Shown: positions 37,670 to 47,566, numbered from the stretch's first letter. The stretch: 64,000 bases of DNA from Pseudomonas sp. Irchel s3f7 (GCF_900187615.1 NZ_FYDO01000013.1:109547-173546); one strand, 5' to 3'. Translations and numbers: made by a program. Notes: generated from the letters alone by a model not told the origin.

Positions 37670-38680
37670 ATGTCCCGCGTTACCTTGAGTCGCTATTTGA
37701 TTGAGCAGACCCGCAGCAACAACACTCCTGCCGATCTGCGCTTCCTGATCGAAGTGGTGGCGCGTGCCTGCAAGGAGATCAACCACGCCGTGTCCAAAGG
37801 CGCCCTCGGCGGCGTTCTGGGCAGCATGGGCACTGAAAACGTCCAGGGCGAAGTGCAGAAGAAGCTCGACGTGATCTCCAACGAGATCCTGCTCGAAGCC
37901 AACGAATGGGGCGGTCACCTGGCCGGCATGGCGTCCGAAGAAATGGACAATGCCTACCAGATTCCGGGCAAATACCCGAAAGGCGCCTACCTGCTGGTAT
38001 TCGACCCGCTGGACGGTTCGTCGAACATCGACATCAACGCCCCGGTCGGCACGATCTTCTCGGTACTGCGTTGCCCGAACGAATACCTGAGCCAGAACGA
38101 GCCTTTGAATGAAAAGGCCTTCCTGCAGCCAGGTACTCAGCAAGTGGCCGCCGGTTACGCGATCTACGGTCCACAGACCATGCTGATCCTGACCCTGGGC
38201 GACGGCGTGAAAGGTTTCACCCTGGACCGTGAAATGGGCAGCTTCGTACTGACCCACGAAAACATCACCATTCCTGAAAGCACCCAGGAATTCGCCATCA
38301 ACATGTCCAACCAGCGTCACTGGGAAGCTCCGGTCCAACGTTACGTCGGCGAGTTGCTGGCTGGCGAAGAAGGTCCGCTGAAGAAGAACTACAACATGCG
38401 TTGGGTCGCAGCGATGGTTGCCGACGTACACCGCATCCTGACCCGTGGCGGTCTGTTCATGTACCCACGCGACAACCGCGAGCCGTCCAAGCCGGGCAAA
38501 CTGCGTCTGATGTACGAAGCCAACCCGATGTCGTTCCTCGTGGAACAAGCGGGTGGCGCTTCGACCAACGGCCACCAGCGCATCCTCGACATCCAGCCGG
38601 AAGGCCTGCACCAGCGTGTAGCGGTGTTCCTGGGTTCGAAGGAAGAAGTTGCACGCGCCACGGCTTACCACAAGGAATAA
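37670..38680 (+). CDS. fbp: Fructose-1,6-bisphosphatase class I
   Basis: 336 residues, usual length, hydrolysing fructose-1,6-bisphosphate in gluconeogenesis. It shows the metal site [28 protein letters not shown] and the substrate-binding [11 protein letters not shown]. It is followed three bases later by the DUF924 gene. Confidence 0.98.
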   Translation: MSRVTLSRYLIEQTRSNNTPADLRFLIEVVARACKEINHAVSKGALGGVLGSMGTENVQGEVQKKLDVISNEILLEANEWGGHLAGMASEEMDNAYQIPGKYPKGAYLLVFDPLDGSSNIDINAPVGTIFSVLRCPNEYLSQNEPLNEKAFLQPGTQQVAAGYAIYGPQTMLILTLGDGVKGFTLDREMGSFVLTHENITIPESTQEFAINMSNQRHWEAPVQRYVGELLAGEEGPLKKNYNMRWVAAMVADVHRILTRGGLFMYPRDNREPSKPGKLRLMYEANPMSFLVEQAGGASTNGHQRILDIQPEGLHQRVAVFLGSKEEVARATAYHKE

Positions 38681-38683
38681 ACC

Positions 38684-39286
38684 ATGAACGCGCCCTGGCA
38701 GCCGCTGCTCGATTGGTGGTTCGGAAGTTCCGGATCAGCGAGCGAAGTAGCGGCGCAGAAGGGCAAGTTGTGGTTCGGCAAGCGCGACAGCCAGGACCTC
38801 GAAGCGCGCACGCGCTTCGAGGACCAGGTCGAGCAGGCACTGGCCGGCGGATTGACCGAGTGGATGCAACGTCCCGAAGGTTGGCTGGCACTGGTGCTGT
38901 TACTCGATCAACTCCCGCGAATGATCTTTCGCGACACACCCAAAGCGTTTTCCGGCGATTCCCGGGCACAGAAACTCGTGGCCCAAGGCATTGCGGCGGA
39001 TTTCGATCGGCAGTTGCGGCCGATTCAACGGGTGTTCATCTATCTGGTGTTCGAGCACAGCGAAAACCTCGCGGTGCAGAACGAAGGCGTCTCGCGTTAC
39101 ATCGAATTGGTGGCGCAGCAGCCTGAAGGTGACCGGGCACTGTTTGCCGATTACCTGGATTACGCCGAGAGGCACCAGAAAATCATTGCGCAGTTCGGAC
39201 GGTTTCCCCATCGCAATGCGGTGTTGGGAAGGGAGAGTACTGCACAGGAACTCGCGTTTCTGTCGAAGCCGGGCTCTCGGTTCTGA
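38684..39286 (+). CDS. DUF924 family protein
   Basis: A 200-residue helical soluble protein with the family signature LLDQLPRMIFRDTPKAF (about 73-89) and GRFPHRNAVLGRES near the C-terminus. The function of DUF924 is not known; the fold is TPR-like. It is three bases after fbp, so co-transcribed. Confidence 0.9.
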   Translation: MNAPWQPLLDWWFGSSGSASEVAAQKGKLWFGKRDSQDLEARTRFEDQVEQALAGGLTEWMQRPEGWLALVLLLDQLPRMIFRDTPKAFSGDSRAQKLVAQGIAADFDRQLRPIQRVFIYLVFEHSENLAVQNEGVSRYIELVAQQPEGDRALFADYLDYAERHQKIIAQFGRFPHRNAVLGRESTAQELAFLSKPGSRF

Positions 39287-39310
39287 TTTTTCGCTGTTGC
39301 TGATGCCGCC

Positions 39311-39385
39311 ATCGCTGGCAAGCCAGCTCCTACAGTAGATCTCCAGTACGACAAAGATCCCTGTAGGAGCTGGCTTGCCAGCGAT
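39311..39385. repeat. REP pair, family A
   Basis: ATCGCTGGCAAGCCAGCTCC first, then the inverted copy, with a 30-base centre between two converging genes. Confidence 0.9.
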
Positions 39386-39403
39386 GGGGCCCACGAGAGC
39401 GCC

Positions 39404-41296
39404 TCAGATCCTGAAACTACCCACCAACTGCTTCAACCGCGCCGCCTGCTGCTCAAGATCGGCACACGCACGCAAGGTCGACTGCAGGTTCTCCACACCT
39501 TCCTGGTTCAGCGTGTTGATTTCGGTAATGTCGACGTTGATCGACTCCACCACAGCCGTTTGCTCTTCGGTGGCGGTCGCGACCGACTGGTTCATGCCAT
39601 CAATCTCGCCGATACGCTGGGTCACGCTCTCCAGTCGCTCACCCGCCTGATTGGCGATGCCGACACTGCTTTCGCTCTGGCGCTGGCTGTCGGTCATGAT
39701 GCCCACCGCTGCGCGGGCGCCGACTTGCAGCTCTTCAATCATGGTTTGCACTTGCTGCGCAGAATCCTGCGTGCGGTGGGCGAGGTTGCGTACTTCGTCG
39801 GCAACTACCGCGAAACCGCGTCCGGCTTCACCCGCTCGCGCTGCTTCAATAGCGGCGTTGAGCGCCAGCAGGTTGGTCTGCTGGGAGATGCTGGTGATCA
39901 CTTCCAGAATCTGCCCGATGTTGACCGTGTTGCTGTTGAGCGTCTCGATGTTGCCGCACGAATCGCTGATCTTTGCCGAGAGCTGTTGCATGGCGGCGAT
40001 GGTTTTATCCACAACTTGTTGACCGTCTTCAGCCAAGGCACGGGCGTCGCTCGAATGTTGCGAGGCAAGGGCGGCGTTCTGGGCGATTTCCTGGGCTGCG
40101 GCGCCGAGCTGGTTGATCGCGGCGGCCACGCTGCTGGTGCGCGAGGCTTGCTGGTCGGAGTTGAACATCGACGAATTGGATGCCGCCACAACGCGCAGGG
40201 CGACTTCGTTGACCTGGCCGGTGGCCGAGGACACTTCGCTGATCGAGGCGTGAATACGCTCGACGAAACGGTTGAACGACAACCCCAGCGCGCCGAACTC
40301 GTCGTGACCGTGGATGGTCAGGCGTTTGGTCAGGTCACCGTCGCCTTCGGCGATGTCATGCATGGCGCGACCCATGGTCAGCAGCGGTTGCATCAACAGG
40401 CTGATCAGCATGCCCAGCAACGCGATGATGATCACCACCGCAATCACCATGGCAATGATCGCCGAAGTGCGGAATTCGCTGAGCATCGAAAACGCGGTGT
40501 CCTGGTCGAGCACCAGCGCGACGTACCAGTCTGCCGACGGCACGCCGTTGACGTGGGTGAAAGAGATGAACTGACGCTTGCCGTCGATCTCGACTTCTTT
40601 CATGCCCGGGCTGACTTTTGGCGCGCCGTTGGGGTAAGCCTCGGTCAGGTTCTTGAGCACCAGTTTGTTGTTCGGGTGGATCAGGATCTTGCCGTCGGCA
40701 CTGACGATGAAGGCATGGCCGTGACCGCCGAAGTTCAGCGAGTTGATGATCGCACTGACGCTGGACAGGTCAATGTCAGCGCCTGCTACGCCGATCATCT
40801 GGCCCTGATGCTGCACCGGGGTTGCCACGGTGATCACCAGTTTTCCGGACGATGCGGCGATGTACGGTTCGGTGACGATGGTCTGCTGCGCGCTGTTGGC
40901 TGCCTTGTACCAGCCACGGGCGCGCGGATCGTAGTCCGCCGCGCGATTGCCCGCCGGGACCGAGAACATCACGCCGTCGGTACCGCCAAAGTAGCTCAGC
41001 TGGAAATTGCCGGTGTAGGCGGGCAGGTCAATGATGCGCTTCAGGCTGGCCGGGGCATTGCCATCGGCTGTGACCTGTTGAGCCATCGACTGCAATAACT
41101 GCATGCGGCTTTCCAGCCAGGTCTGGATGTTGCTGGTGGTCAGGCTGCCGAGTTCCTGCATCGACGCTTCGGTGCTGCTGCGCAGGGTCTGGCGCTGGCG
41201 ATAGTCGTTGAACAGGATGAAACAAGCGAATGCGACGGCCACCACGAGGGCGGCAGCCAGCAAGATCTTGTGGCTGAACTTCATGTTTCTGGTCAT
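39404..41296 (-). CDS. Methyl-accepting chemotaxis protein with amino-acid-type dCache domain
   Basis: 630 residues: TM1 (about 9-30), periplasmic dCache (35-275), TM2 (about 278-302), HAMP, and the cytoplasmic signalling region with hairpin tip [20 protein letters not shown]. The ligand motif of amino-acid receptors (Tyr121, Arg126, Trp128, Tyr129, Tyr144, Asp173 in PctA) is matched at Tyr122, Arg127, Trp129, Tyr130, Tyr145 and Asp174 here. It is therefore probably a PctA/PctB/PctC-like receptor for amino acids. It starts at the first ATG (41296); Met5 is possible. Confidence 0.9.
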   Translation of the reverse strand: MTRNMKFSHKILLAAALVVAVAFACFILFNDYRQRQTLRSSTEASMQELGSLTTSNIQTWLESRMQLLQSMAQQVTADGNAPASLKRIIDLPAYTGNFQLSYFGGTDGVMFSVPAGNRAADYDPRARGWYKAANSAQQTIVTEPYIAASSGKLVITVATPVQHQGQMIGVAGADIDLSSVSAIINSLNFGGHGHAFIVSADGKILIHPNNKLVLKNLTEAYPNGAPKVSPGMKEVEIDGKRQFISFTHVNGVPSADWYVALVLDQDTAFSMLSEFRTSAIIAMVIAVVIIIALLGMLISLLMQPLLTMGRAMHDIAEGDGDLTKRLTIHGHDEFGALGLSFNRFVERIHASISEVSSATGQVNEVALRVVAASNSSMFNSDQQASRTSSVAAAINQLGAAAQEIAQNAALASQHSSDARALAEDGQQVVDKTIAAMQQLSAKISDSCGNIETLNSNTVNIGQILEVITSISQQTNLLALNAAIEAARAGEAGRGFAVVADEVRNLAHRTQDSAQQVQTMIEELQVGARAAVGIMTDSQRQSESSVGIANQAGERLESVTQRIGEIDGMNQSVATATEEQTAVVESINVDITEINTLNQEGVENLQSTLRACADLEQQAARLKQLVGSFRI

Positions 41297-41578
41297 TTGG
41301 ATGAGCTACCGCAGAGGGTCGGGTCAACAAAGGGGAGGCAAACGCCACAGGCGTGGCTTTTGCGTTGCACCTATGTCGACTGTGCGGCGCCAAAGATTAG
41401 GCGGATTTGATGAAAATCGACGAAAAACCGGATAGACAAAAAAAGTGATTGGTTTTTCGGCCGATGGATGACGAGCGGGCCAACAAATAGCCATGGGGTC
41501 AGGGAACCAGAGAGGGGTTTTCTCTTCTAAGCTTCAGCTTGGCAGCCATGCCATTCCCCTACACCCCGGAGTTACACC

Positions 41579-41833
41579 ATGTCGCTGCGTTCCATCGCCC
41601 TGCTTTCCTTCTGCGTGTTGCTCGCTGCGTGCGGCAAGGTCAATCAGGAAAACTATTCGAAGCTCTCGTCAGGAATGACCAAGGCCGAGGTCGAAACCCT
41701 GTTGGGCAAGCCCGCCGATTGTTCAGGCGCGCTCGGCATGTCCAGCTGCACCTGGGGTGACAAGAACAGCTTTATCAGCGTGCAGTATGCCGGTGAAAAA
41801 GTGCTGATGTTTTCTGGCCAAGGCCTGAAGTAA
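41579..41833 (+). CDS. Small lipoprotein with BamE/SmpA-like domain
   Basis: 84 residues with a lipobox LLAAC (lipidated Cys18) and the short motif KLSSGMTKAEVETLLGKPAD found in BamE/OmlA-like domains. It is half the size of BamE, and two Cys (DCSGALGMSSC) could form a disulfide. CGGAG precedes the ATG. It is followed by the lipocalin gene 31 bases later. The 282-base spacer 41297-41578 to its left has no gene; it contains CGAAAAACC / GGTTTTTCG arms at 41421 and 41451. Confidence 0.82.
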   Translation: MSLRSIALLSFCVLLAACGKVNQENYSKLSSGMTKAEVETLLGKPADCSGALGMSSCTWGDKNSFISVQYAGEKVLMFSGQGLK

Positions 41834-41864
41834 ACCGGGGCGGACTGCCCACGGGAGAAGAACA

Positions 41865-42434
41865 ATGAAGCGGTTATTTATCATCCTTTTTGCCGGCCTG
41901 GTGTTGGCTGGCTGTGCCACGTCTGGCCAGGATACGTTGGCGCCAAAAACCGTCAACAGCGTCAACCTCAAGCGTTACCAGGGCAAGTGGTACGAATTGG
42001 CCCGTTTGCCGATGTACTTCCAGCGCGACTGTGCGCAATCCGAAGCTCATTACACGCTCAAACCCGACGGCAACGTCGGGGTGTTGAATCGCTGCCTGAC
42101 GGCGCAGTGGCAATGGGAGGAGGTCAAGGGCACCGCTTATCCACAGGTGCCGGGCAAGACCGACAAATTGTGGGTCGAGTTCGATACCTGGTTTTCGCGG
42201 CTGATTCCGGGTACGGCGAAGGGCGAATATTGGGTGTTGTACGTCAGCGATGACTACAAGAGCGCCATCGTCGGTGATCCGAGCCGCAAATATTTGTGGT
42301 TGTTGTCACGCACCCCGACCGTGAACGGTGTGGTGCGTGAAGAACTGCTAAGCAAGGCGCGTCAGCAGGGTTACGACACCACGCGGCTGATCTGGCGGGC
42401 GTCGGATACGCAGATGGCGAAGACGTCTAACTAA
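41865..42434 (+). CDS. blc: Outer-membrane lipocalin Blc-like
   Basis: 189 residues with a lipobox LAGC (Cys17) and lipocalin motifs: YQGKWYELARLPMYFQR near residues 38-54, YWVLYVSDDYKSAIVGDPSR and the closing RTP. Bacterial lipocalins bind fatty acids or lysophospholipids at the outer membrane. It is likely co-transcribed with the preceding small lipoprotein gene. Confidence 0.92.
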   Translation: MKRLFIILFAGLVLAGCATSGQDTLAPKTVNSVNLKRYQGKWYELARLPMYFQRDCAQSEAHYTLKPDGNVGVLNRCLTAQWQWEEVKGTAYPQVPGKTDKLWVEFDTWFSRLIPGTAKGEYWVLYVSDDYKSAIVGDPSRKYLWLLSRTPTVNGVVREELLSKARQQGYDTTRLIWRASDTQMAKTSN

Positions 42435-42446
42435 TCACGCAACCCC

Positions 42447-42536
42447 TGTAGGAACTGGCTTGCCAGCGATGGCGGCCTGTCAGGCAACAATGATGTTGAA
42501 TCTGACGGCCTCATCGCTGGCAAGCCAGCTCCTGCA
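42447..42536. repeat. REP pair, family A
   Basis: TGTAGGAACTGGCTTGCCAG and the inverse, with one base change in each outer arm, lie between the converging lipocalin and hutF genes. Confidence 0.88.
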
Positions 42537-42547
42537 AGGGTTTTGGG

Positions 42548-43912
42548 TTAGCCCAGAAGATCGCGCAGGACCTGGGTGAAGGCGCGGCTGCTGTCCTCTT
42601 CATCCGCATGCCGCCCGTCACGCACCACCCACTGGCCATTCACCAATACATCCCGCACCTGACGATCTCCACCGGCAAACAACCAGCGATTCAGAATCCC
42701 GTCACCATTGGCTGTCGCCAGGTACGGATCGTTGCCGTCCAGCACCAGCCAGTCGGCGCGCTTGCCGACTTCCAGCGCACCAATCGGTTGCCCCAGCGCC
42801 TGAGCGCCGCCGTCCAGCGCCGCATCAAACAAGGTGCGTCCGACCATTGGTTGATCTGCGCCATACAAGCGGTTGCGTCGCTGATCTCGCAGACGCTGGC
42901 CGTATTCCAGCCAACGAAGTTCTTCCACCACACTCAGCGACACATGGCTGTCGGACCCGATACCCATGCGTCCGCCCTGGGCGAGGAAATCCACTGCCGG
43001 GAAAATTCCGTCGCCGAGGTTGGCTTCGGTCGTCAGGCACAGGCCGGCAATGGCGCGACTCTTGGCCATCAGCGTGACTTCTTCCGGGTTGGCGTGGGTG
43101 GCGTGGACGAGGCACCAGCGCTGATCGACTTCGGTATTTTCGTACAGCCATTGCAGCGGACGACGACCGCTCCAGGTCAGGCAGTCGTCGACTTCTTTCT
43201 GCTGTTCAGCGATGTGGATGTGCACCGGGCATTGCTTGTCGCTGGCTGCCAGCACTTCGCTGATCTGCTGCGGCGTGACCGCACGCAACGAGTGGAAACA
43301 CAGGCCCAGCGATTGCGCCGGTTGCTGCGCCAGTAACGGTTGCAGCCTCGATTGCAGCGTGAGGTAGTTTTCAGTGCTGTTGATAAAGCGGCGCTGACCC
43401 TCGTTTGGCGCTTGGCCGCCGAAACCGGAATGGCTGTACAGCACCGGCAGCAGGGTCAGGCCGATCCCGGCGGAGCTGGCGGCCTGACTGATGCGCAGCG
43501 CCAGTTCGGCCGGATCAGCGTAAGGCTGACCGTTGTTGTCGTGGTGCACGTAATGAAACTCCGCCACCGAGGTGTAACCGGCCTTGAGCATTTCGATGTA
43601 CAGCTGACGGGCGATGACGCCGAGTTGCTCCGGGCTGATTTTTCCGACGAGGCGGTACATCAAGTCGCGCCAGGTCCAGAAACTGTCGTTCGGATTGCCC
43701 GCCACTTCCGCCAGCCCGGCCATGGCCCGCTGGAAGGCGTGGGAGTGCAGATTCGGCATGCCCGGCAGTAGCGGACCGCTCAACCGTTCGGCGCCATCTG
43801 CATGGGAATCGGCCTGGATATGGGTCAATACGCCCTCGGCGCTGACCTCAAGACGTACATTGTTGGCCCATCCACTAGGCAGCAGCGCGCGTTCGGCAAA
43901 GAAGGCGGACAT
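42548..43912 (-). CDS. hutF: Formimidoylglutamate deiminase
   Basis: A 454-residue amidohydrolase converting N-formimidoyl-glutamate to N-formylglutamate and ammonia. Metal ligands are visible in GMPNLHSHAFQRAM, HIHIAEQ, LVHATH and GIGSDSHVS. Its presence with hutG defines the five-step histidine pathway via formylglutamate. It is transcribed away from hutCD, with a HutC operator between. Confidence 0.97.
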   Translation of the reverse strand: MSAFFAERALLPSGWANNVRLEVSAEGVLTHIQADSHADGAERLSGPLLPGMPNLHSHAFQRAMAGLAEVAGNPNDSFWTWRDLMYRLVGKISPEQLGVIARQLYIEMLKAGYTSVAEFHYVHHDNNGQPYADPAELALRISQAASSAGIGLTLLPVLYSHSGFGGQAPNEGQRRFINSTENYLTLQSRLQPLLAQQPAQSLGLCFHSLRAVTPQQISEVLAASDKQCPVHIHIAEQQKEVDDCLTWSGRRPLQWLYENTEVDQRWCLVHATHANPEEVTLMAKSRAIAGLCLTTEANLGDGIFPAVDFLAQGGRMGIGSDSHVSLSVVEELRWLEYGQRLRDQRRNRLYGADQPMVGRTLFDAALDGGAQALGQPIGALEVGKRADWLVLDGNDPYLATANGDGILNRWLFAGGDRQVRDVLVNGQWVVRDGRHADEEDSSRAFTQVLRDLLG

Positions 43913-43935
43913 GGTTCAGCACCCCATCTGTGTTA

Positions 43936-43954
43936 TTTGTATATACATATACAG
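43936..43954. promoter_or_regulatory. HutC operator between hutF and hutC
   Basis: TTTGTATATACATATACAG contains the palindrome TGTATATACA overlapped by a second half (ATATACA), the known HutC motif with alternating TGTA/TACA. It can serve both divergent transcripts (hutF and hutCD). Confidence 0.75.
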
Positions 43955-44018
43955 ACGTTTGCCTGCTCGGTAAACTCCGGCAAGCTAGCGACATTCACTA
44001 AACGACCAAGGATTAACC

Positions 44019-44768
44019 GTGCCGACTCCGCCTCCAGTTTCTCCGTTGGCCGCGAACATGGGCGACAGTCCGGCGCCCTTGTACGCCCGCGTCAAACAGA
44101 TGATCACCCAGCAAATCGACAGTGGTAACTGGCCGCCGCACTATCGCGTTCCGTCGGAAAGCGAACTGGTCAGCCAGTTGGGCTTTAGCCGCATGACCAT
44201 TAACCGCGCCTTGCGCGAGATGACCGCCGACGGTCTGTTGGTGCGCATGCAAGGGGTCGGCACGTTCGTCGCCGAGCCGAAAAGCCAGTCCGCTCTGTTC
44301 GAAGTGCACAACATCGCCGACGAAATCGCCTCTCGCGGTCATCGCCACACGTGCAAGGTCATCACCCTCGAAGAAGAGGCTGCCGGCTCCGAGCGCGCTT
44401 TGGCGCTGGACATGCGCGAAGGTCAGAAAGTGTTCCACTCGCTGATCGTGCATTTCGAAAACGATATTCCGGTGCAAATCGAAGACCGTTTCGTCAACGC
44501 GCTGGTGGCGCCGGACTACCTCAAGCAGGACTTCACTCTGCAAACGCCTTACGCCTATCTCAATCAGGTCGCGCCACTGACCGAAGGCGAACATGTGGTC
44601 GAGGCGATCCTGGCCGAGGCGTCTGAATGCAAATTGCTGCAGATTGAAAAAGGCGAGCCGTGCCTGCTGATCCGTCGCCGCACCTGGTCCGGCCGTCAGC
44701 CAGTGACCGCTGCTCGCTTGATCCACCCGGGTTCCCGTCATCGTCTGGAAGGTCGGTTTCACAAATGA
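44019..44768 (+). CDS. hutC: Histidine utilisation repressor HutC
   Basis: A 249-residue GntR-family repressor with a winged HTH (about 20-90, YRVPSESELVSQLGFSRMTI) and a C-terminal UTRA ligand domain (95-240) that binds urocanate. The start is GTG at 44019 with AAGGA upstream; Met14 (44058) is the alternative. The stop overlaps hutD as ATGA. It probably represses its own gene and hutF and hutU. Confidence 0.95.
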   Translation: MPTPPPVSPLAANMGDSPAPLYARVKQMITQQIDSGNWPPHYRVPSESELVSQLGFSRMTINRALREMTADGLLVRMQGVGTFVAEPKSQSALFEVHNIADEIASRGHRHTCKVITLEEEAAGSERALALDMREGQKVFHSLIVHFENDIPVQIEDRFVNALVAPDYLKQDFTLQTPYAYLNQVAPLTEGEHVVEAILAEASECKLLQIEKGEPCLLIRRRTWSGRQPVTAARLIHPGSRHRLEGRFHK

Positions 44769-45334
44769 GCAGTCTGAAAGTTCTACGCGCCAAAGATTAC
44801 CCGCGCATGCCGTGGAAAAACGGCGGCGGCAGTACTGAAGAAATTACCCGTGATGCCGGCACTGGCCTGGATGGCTTTGGCTGGCGCCTGTCGATTGCCG
44901 ACATTGGCGAGTCGGGCGGGTTTTCCACCTTCGCCGGTTACGAGCGGGTGATCACCGTGTTGCAGGGCGATGGCATGACCCTGACGGTGGATGGTCAGGA
45001 CACTCGGTCGCTGTTACCGCTGGACCCGTTTGCCTTTAGTGGTGAGAGCAAGGTTTCCTGCACATTGCTCGCCGGCCCGATTCGCGATTTCAACCTCATC
45101 TATGCACCGCAGCGTTATGCCGCGCGGTTGCAGTGGTTGAGTGGGGAGCAACGGTTCTTCAGTTCGGCGGGCACCGTGTTGGTGTTCAGCATCAGCGAAA
45201 CGTTGGAAGTGAAAGTCGGTAACAGTGCTTCGCAGCTGGGTCGCCATGATTGCCTTCAGCTTGTTGGTAACATAGGTCTTCTCGAGGTTTCCATTCGCGA
45301 CGCCTGTTGCGTGATCGAATTGACAGAGCGCTGA
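44765..45334 (+). CDS. hutD: HutD, cupin-type protein of histidine utilisation
   Basis: 189 residues of the HutD/Ves bicupin family, with RMPWKNGGGSTEEI (about 12-25) and the FSGGSKV-like turn FSGESKVSC. In P. fluorescens HutD is thought to limit excessive hut expression. It is translationally coupled to hutC; the longer upstream frame overlaps hutC and is not used. Confidence 0.93.
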   Translation: MSSLKVLRAKDYPRMPWKNGGGSTEEITRDAGTGLDGFGWRLSIADIGESGGFSTFAGYERVITVLQGDGMTLTVDGQDTRSLLPLDPFAFSGESKVSCTLLAGPIRDFNLIYAPQRYAARLQWLSGEQRFFSSAGTVLVFSISETLEVKVGNSASQLGRHDCLQLVGNIGLLEVSIRDACCVIELTER

Positions 45335-45343
45335 ACCCCTCCC

Positions 45344-45409
45344 TGTAGGAGCCGGCTTGCTGGCGATAGCTATCTTAAGGACGCTATCGCCAGCAAGCCG
45401 GCCCCTACG
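45344..45409. repeat. REP pair, family A, between hutD and hutU
   Basis: TGTAGGAGCCGGCTTGCTGG and its inverse with a 22-base centre. It is the first of four REP pairs inside the hut regulon. Confidence 0.88.
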
Positions 45410-45436
45410 AAAAGCTGTTCCCCATCGCGCACCACT

Positions 45437-45484
45437 TTGTTACCGAACGCCCCAGCGTGGCTCAAAACCCCGCTTCAGTAACAA
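45437..45484. promoter_or_regulatory. Possible CbrB enhancer upstream of hutU
   Basis: TTGTTAC (45437-45443) and the inverse GTAACAA (45478-45484) lie 112-160 bases before the hutU sigma-54 promoter. CbrB, the activator of hut in Pseudomonas, is reported to use GTTAC half-sites. The 34-base spacing is longer than I would expect, so this is tentative. Confidence 0.4.
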
Positions 45485-45595
45485 TCGTCGCGACCTCCAA
45501 AAAATCCCCGCAGAAAATTTCATCTTCTCTACAACCCTTGTTCCATGAGCTCTCCAGCCCTTTCAGAATTTTTCTTGAACACCCATCCAACAAGT

Positions 45596-45611
45596 TGGCC
45601 GCTTGATTGCA
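45596..45611 (+). promoter_or_regulatory. Sigma-54 promoter of the hutU operon
   Basis: TGGCCGCTTGATTGCA: GG (45597-8) and GC (45609-10) are exactly 10 bases apart. The predicted start near 45622 falls inside the HutC operator. Confidence 0.75.
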
Positions 45612-45615
45612 TATG

Positions 45616-45629
45616 CTTGTATGTACAAG
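45616..45629. promoter_or_regulatory. HutC operator at the hutU promoter
   Basis: The perfect palindrome CTTGTATGTACAAG is the established HutC site. It overlaps the predicted sigma-54 transcription start, so bound HutC would block open-complex formation or initiation. No gene is seen elsewhere in 45335-45760. Confidence 0.85.
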
Positions 45630-45760
45630 TAAAGACGTATGCGTATGAGTCACGAAGACTCAACCGTCGTCCACTGATTCGCCGGTGTGCACTGATGCCC
45701 ATCGGCTTGCTCGCCCACTGCCCGGGCTGGTTTTGGATTGATTGCTGAGGAGTTCTTTTC

Positions 45761-47428
45761 GTGACTAAATTTCGTGACGTTGAAATCCGCGCTGCCCGCG
45801 GTAACAAGCTGACCGCCAAGAGCTGGCTGACCGAAGCACCGCTGCGCATGCTGATGAACAACCTCGACCCGGAAGTCGCCGAGAACCCTAAAGAACTGGT
45901 GGTTTACGGTGGTATCGGTCGTGCGGCACGTAACTGGGAATGCTACGACAAGATCGTCGAAAGCCTGACCAACCTGAACGACGATGAGACCCTGCTGGTG
46001 CAATCCGGCAAGCCGGTCGGCGTGTTCAAGACCCACACCAATGCACCACGCGTACTGATCGCCAACTCCAACCTGGTGCCGCACTGGGCGAGCTGGGAAC
46101 ACTTCAACGAACTGGACGCCAAAGGCCTGGCCATGTACGGCCAGATGACCGCCGGCAGCTGGATCTACATCGGCAGCCAGGGCATCGTCCAGGGCACCTA
46201 CGAAACCTTCGTCGAAGCCGGTCGCCAACACTACAACGATGACCTCAAAGGCAAGTGGGTCCTGACCGCTGGCCTGGGCGGCATGGGTGGCGCCCAGCCG
46301 CTGGCTGCAACCCTGGCCGGCGCTTGCTCGCTGAACATCGAATGTCAGCAGGTCAGCATCGATTTCCGTCTGAAAAGCCGCTACGTCGACGAGCAAGCAA
46401 AAGACCTCGACGACGCACTGGCCCGCATCGCCAAATACACCAAGGAAGGCAAGGCAATTTCCATCGCGCTGCTGGGTAACGCAGCAGAAATCCTGCCGGA
46501 AATGGTTCGTCGTGGTGTGCGCCCGGACATGGTGACCGATCAGACCAGCGCCCACGACCCGCTCAACGGTTACCTGCCAGCCGGCTGGACCTGGGAAGAG
46601 TACCGCGCTCGTGCCAAGACCGAGCCGGCTGCCGTGGTCAAGGCCGCCAAGCAGTCGATGGTTGTGCACGTTAAAGCGATGCTGGCTTTCCAGAAAATGG
46701 GCATCCCAACCTTCGACTATGGCAACAACATCCGTCAGATGGCTCAGGAAGAAGGCGTGGAAAACGCATTCGACTTCCCGGGCTTTGTACCGGCCTACAT
46801 CCGTCCGCTGTTCTGCCGTGGCATCGGTCCTTTCCGTTGGGCCGCACTGTCGGGCAACGCTGAAGACATCTACAAGACCGACGCCAAGGTCAAAGAGCTG
46901 ATCCCGGACGACGCCCACCTGCACAACTGGCTGGACATGGCCCGCGAGCGCATCAGCTTCCAGGGTCTGCCGGCACGTATCTGCTGGGTTGGCCTGGGTC
47001 TGCGCGCCAAGCTGGGTCTGGCGTTCAACGAAATGGTGCGCAGCGGTGAGTTGTCCGCGCCAATCGTCATCGGTCGCGACCACCTGGACTCCGGTTCGGT
47101 CGCCAGCCCGAACCGCGAAACCGAATCGATGCAGGACGGTTCCGATGCCGTGTCCGACTGGCCACTGCTCAACGCTCTGCTCAACACCGCGAGCGGTGCG
47201 ACCTGGGTTTCCCTGCACCACGGCGGCGGCGTCGGCATGGGCTTCTCCCAGCACTCGGGCATGGTGATTGTCTGCGACGGTACTGATGAAGCGGCCGAGC
47301 GTATCGCTCGCGTGCTGCACAACGACCCGGCCACTGGTGTTATGCGTCACGCCGATGCGGGTTACCAGATCGCGATCGACTGCGCCAAGGAACAAGGGCT
47401 GAACCTGCCGATGATCACCGGCAAGTAA
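45761..47428 (+). CDS. hutU: Urocanate hydratase
   Basis: 555 residues, usual length, NAD-dependent conversion of urocanate to imidazolone propionate. The start is GTG at 45761, eight bases after GAGGAG. Visible are the NAD-binding [40 protein letters not shown] with the conserved Cys, and [13 protein letters not shown]. It is the first gene of the main hut operon. Confidence 0.98.
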   Translation: MTKFRDVEIRAARGNKLTAKSWLTEAPLRMLMNNLDPEVAENPKELVVYGGIGRAARNWECYDKIVESLTNLNDDETLLVQSGKPVGVFKTHTNAPRVLIANSNLVPHWASWEHFNELDAKGLAMYGQMTAGSWIYIGSQGIVQGTYETFVEAGRQHYNDDLKGKWVLTAGLGGMGGAQPLAATLAGACSLNIECQQVSIDFRLKSRYVDEQAKDLDDALARIAKYTKEGKAISIALLGNAAEILPEMVRRGVRPDMVTDQTSAHDPLNGYLPAGWTWEEYRARAKTEPAAVVKAAKQSMVVHVKAMLAFQKMGIPTFDYGNNIRQMAQEEGVENAFDFPGFVPAYIRPLFCRGIGPFRWAALSGNAEDIYKTDAKVKELIPDDAHLHNWLDMARERISFQGLPARICWVGLGLRAKLGLAFNEMVRSGELSAPIVIGRDHLDSGSVASPNRETESMQDGSDAVSDWPLLNALLNTASGATWVSLHHGGGVGMGFSQHSGMVIVCDGTDEAAERIARVLHNDPATGVMRHADAGYQIAIDCAKEQGLNLPMITGK

Positions 47429-47437
47429 TGCTTGCCC

Positions 47438-47525
47438 TGTAGGAGCCGGCTTGCTGGCGATAGCATCAATGCGGTGCACCAGATACACCGCGCCGCATGG
47501 ATCGCCAGCAAGCCGGCTCCTACAG
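47438..47525. repeat. REP pair, family A, between hutU and the permease gene
   Basis: TGTAGGAGCCGGCTTGCTGG and its inverse around a 43-base centre, inside the operon. Confidence 0.88.
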
Positions 47526-47541
47526 GGGTTACACAACCCAG

Positions 47542-47549
47542 AATAACAA
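47542..47549 (+). promoter_or_regulatory. Possible Crc/Hfq catabolite-activity motif before hutT
   Basis: AATAACAA fits the AANAANAA motif and lies just upstream of the AGAGG ribosome site of the permease gene, the usual place for Hfq-Crc repression of transporters. Confidence 0.45.
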
Positions 47550-47566
47550 TCCACAGAGGTTGAATC

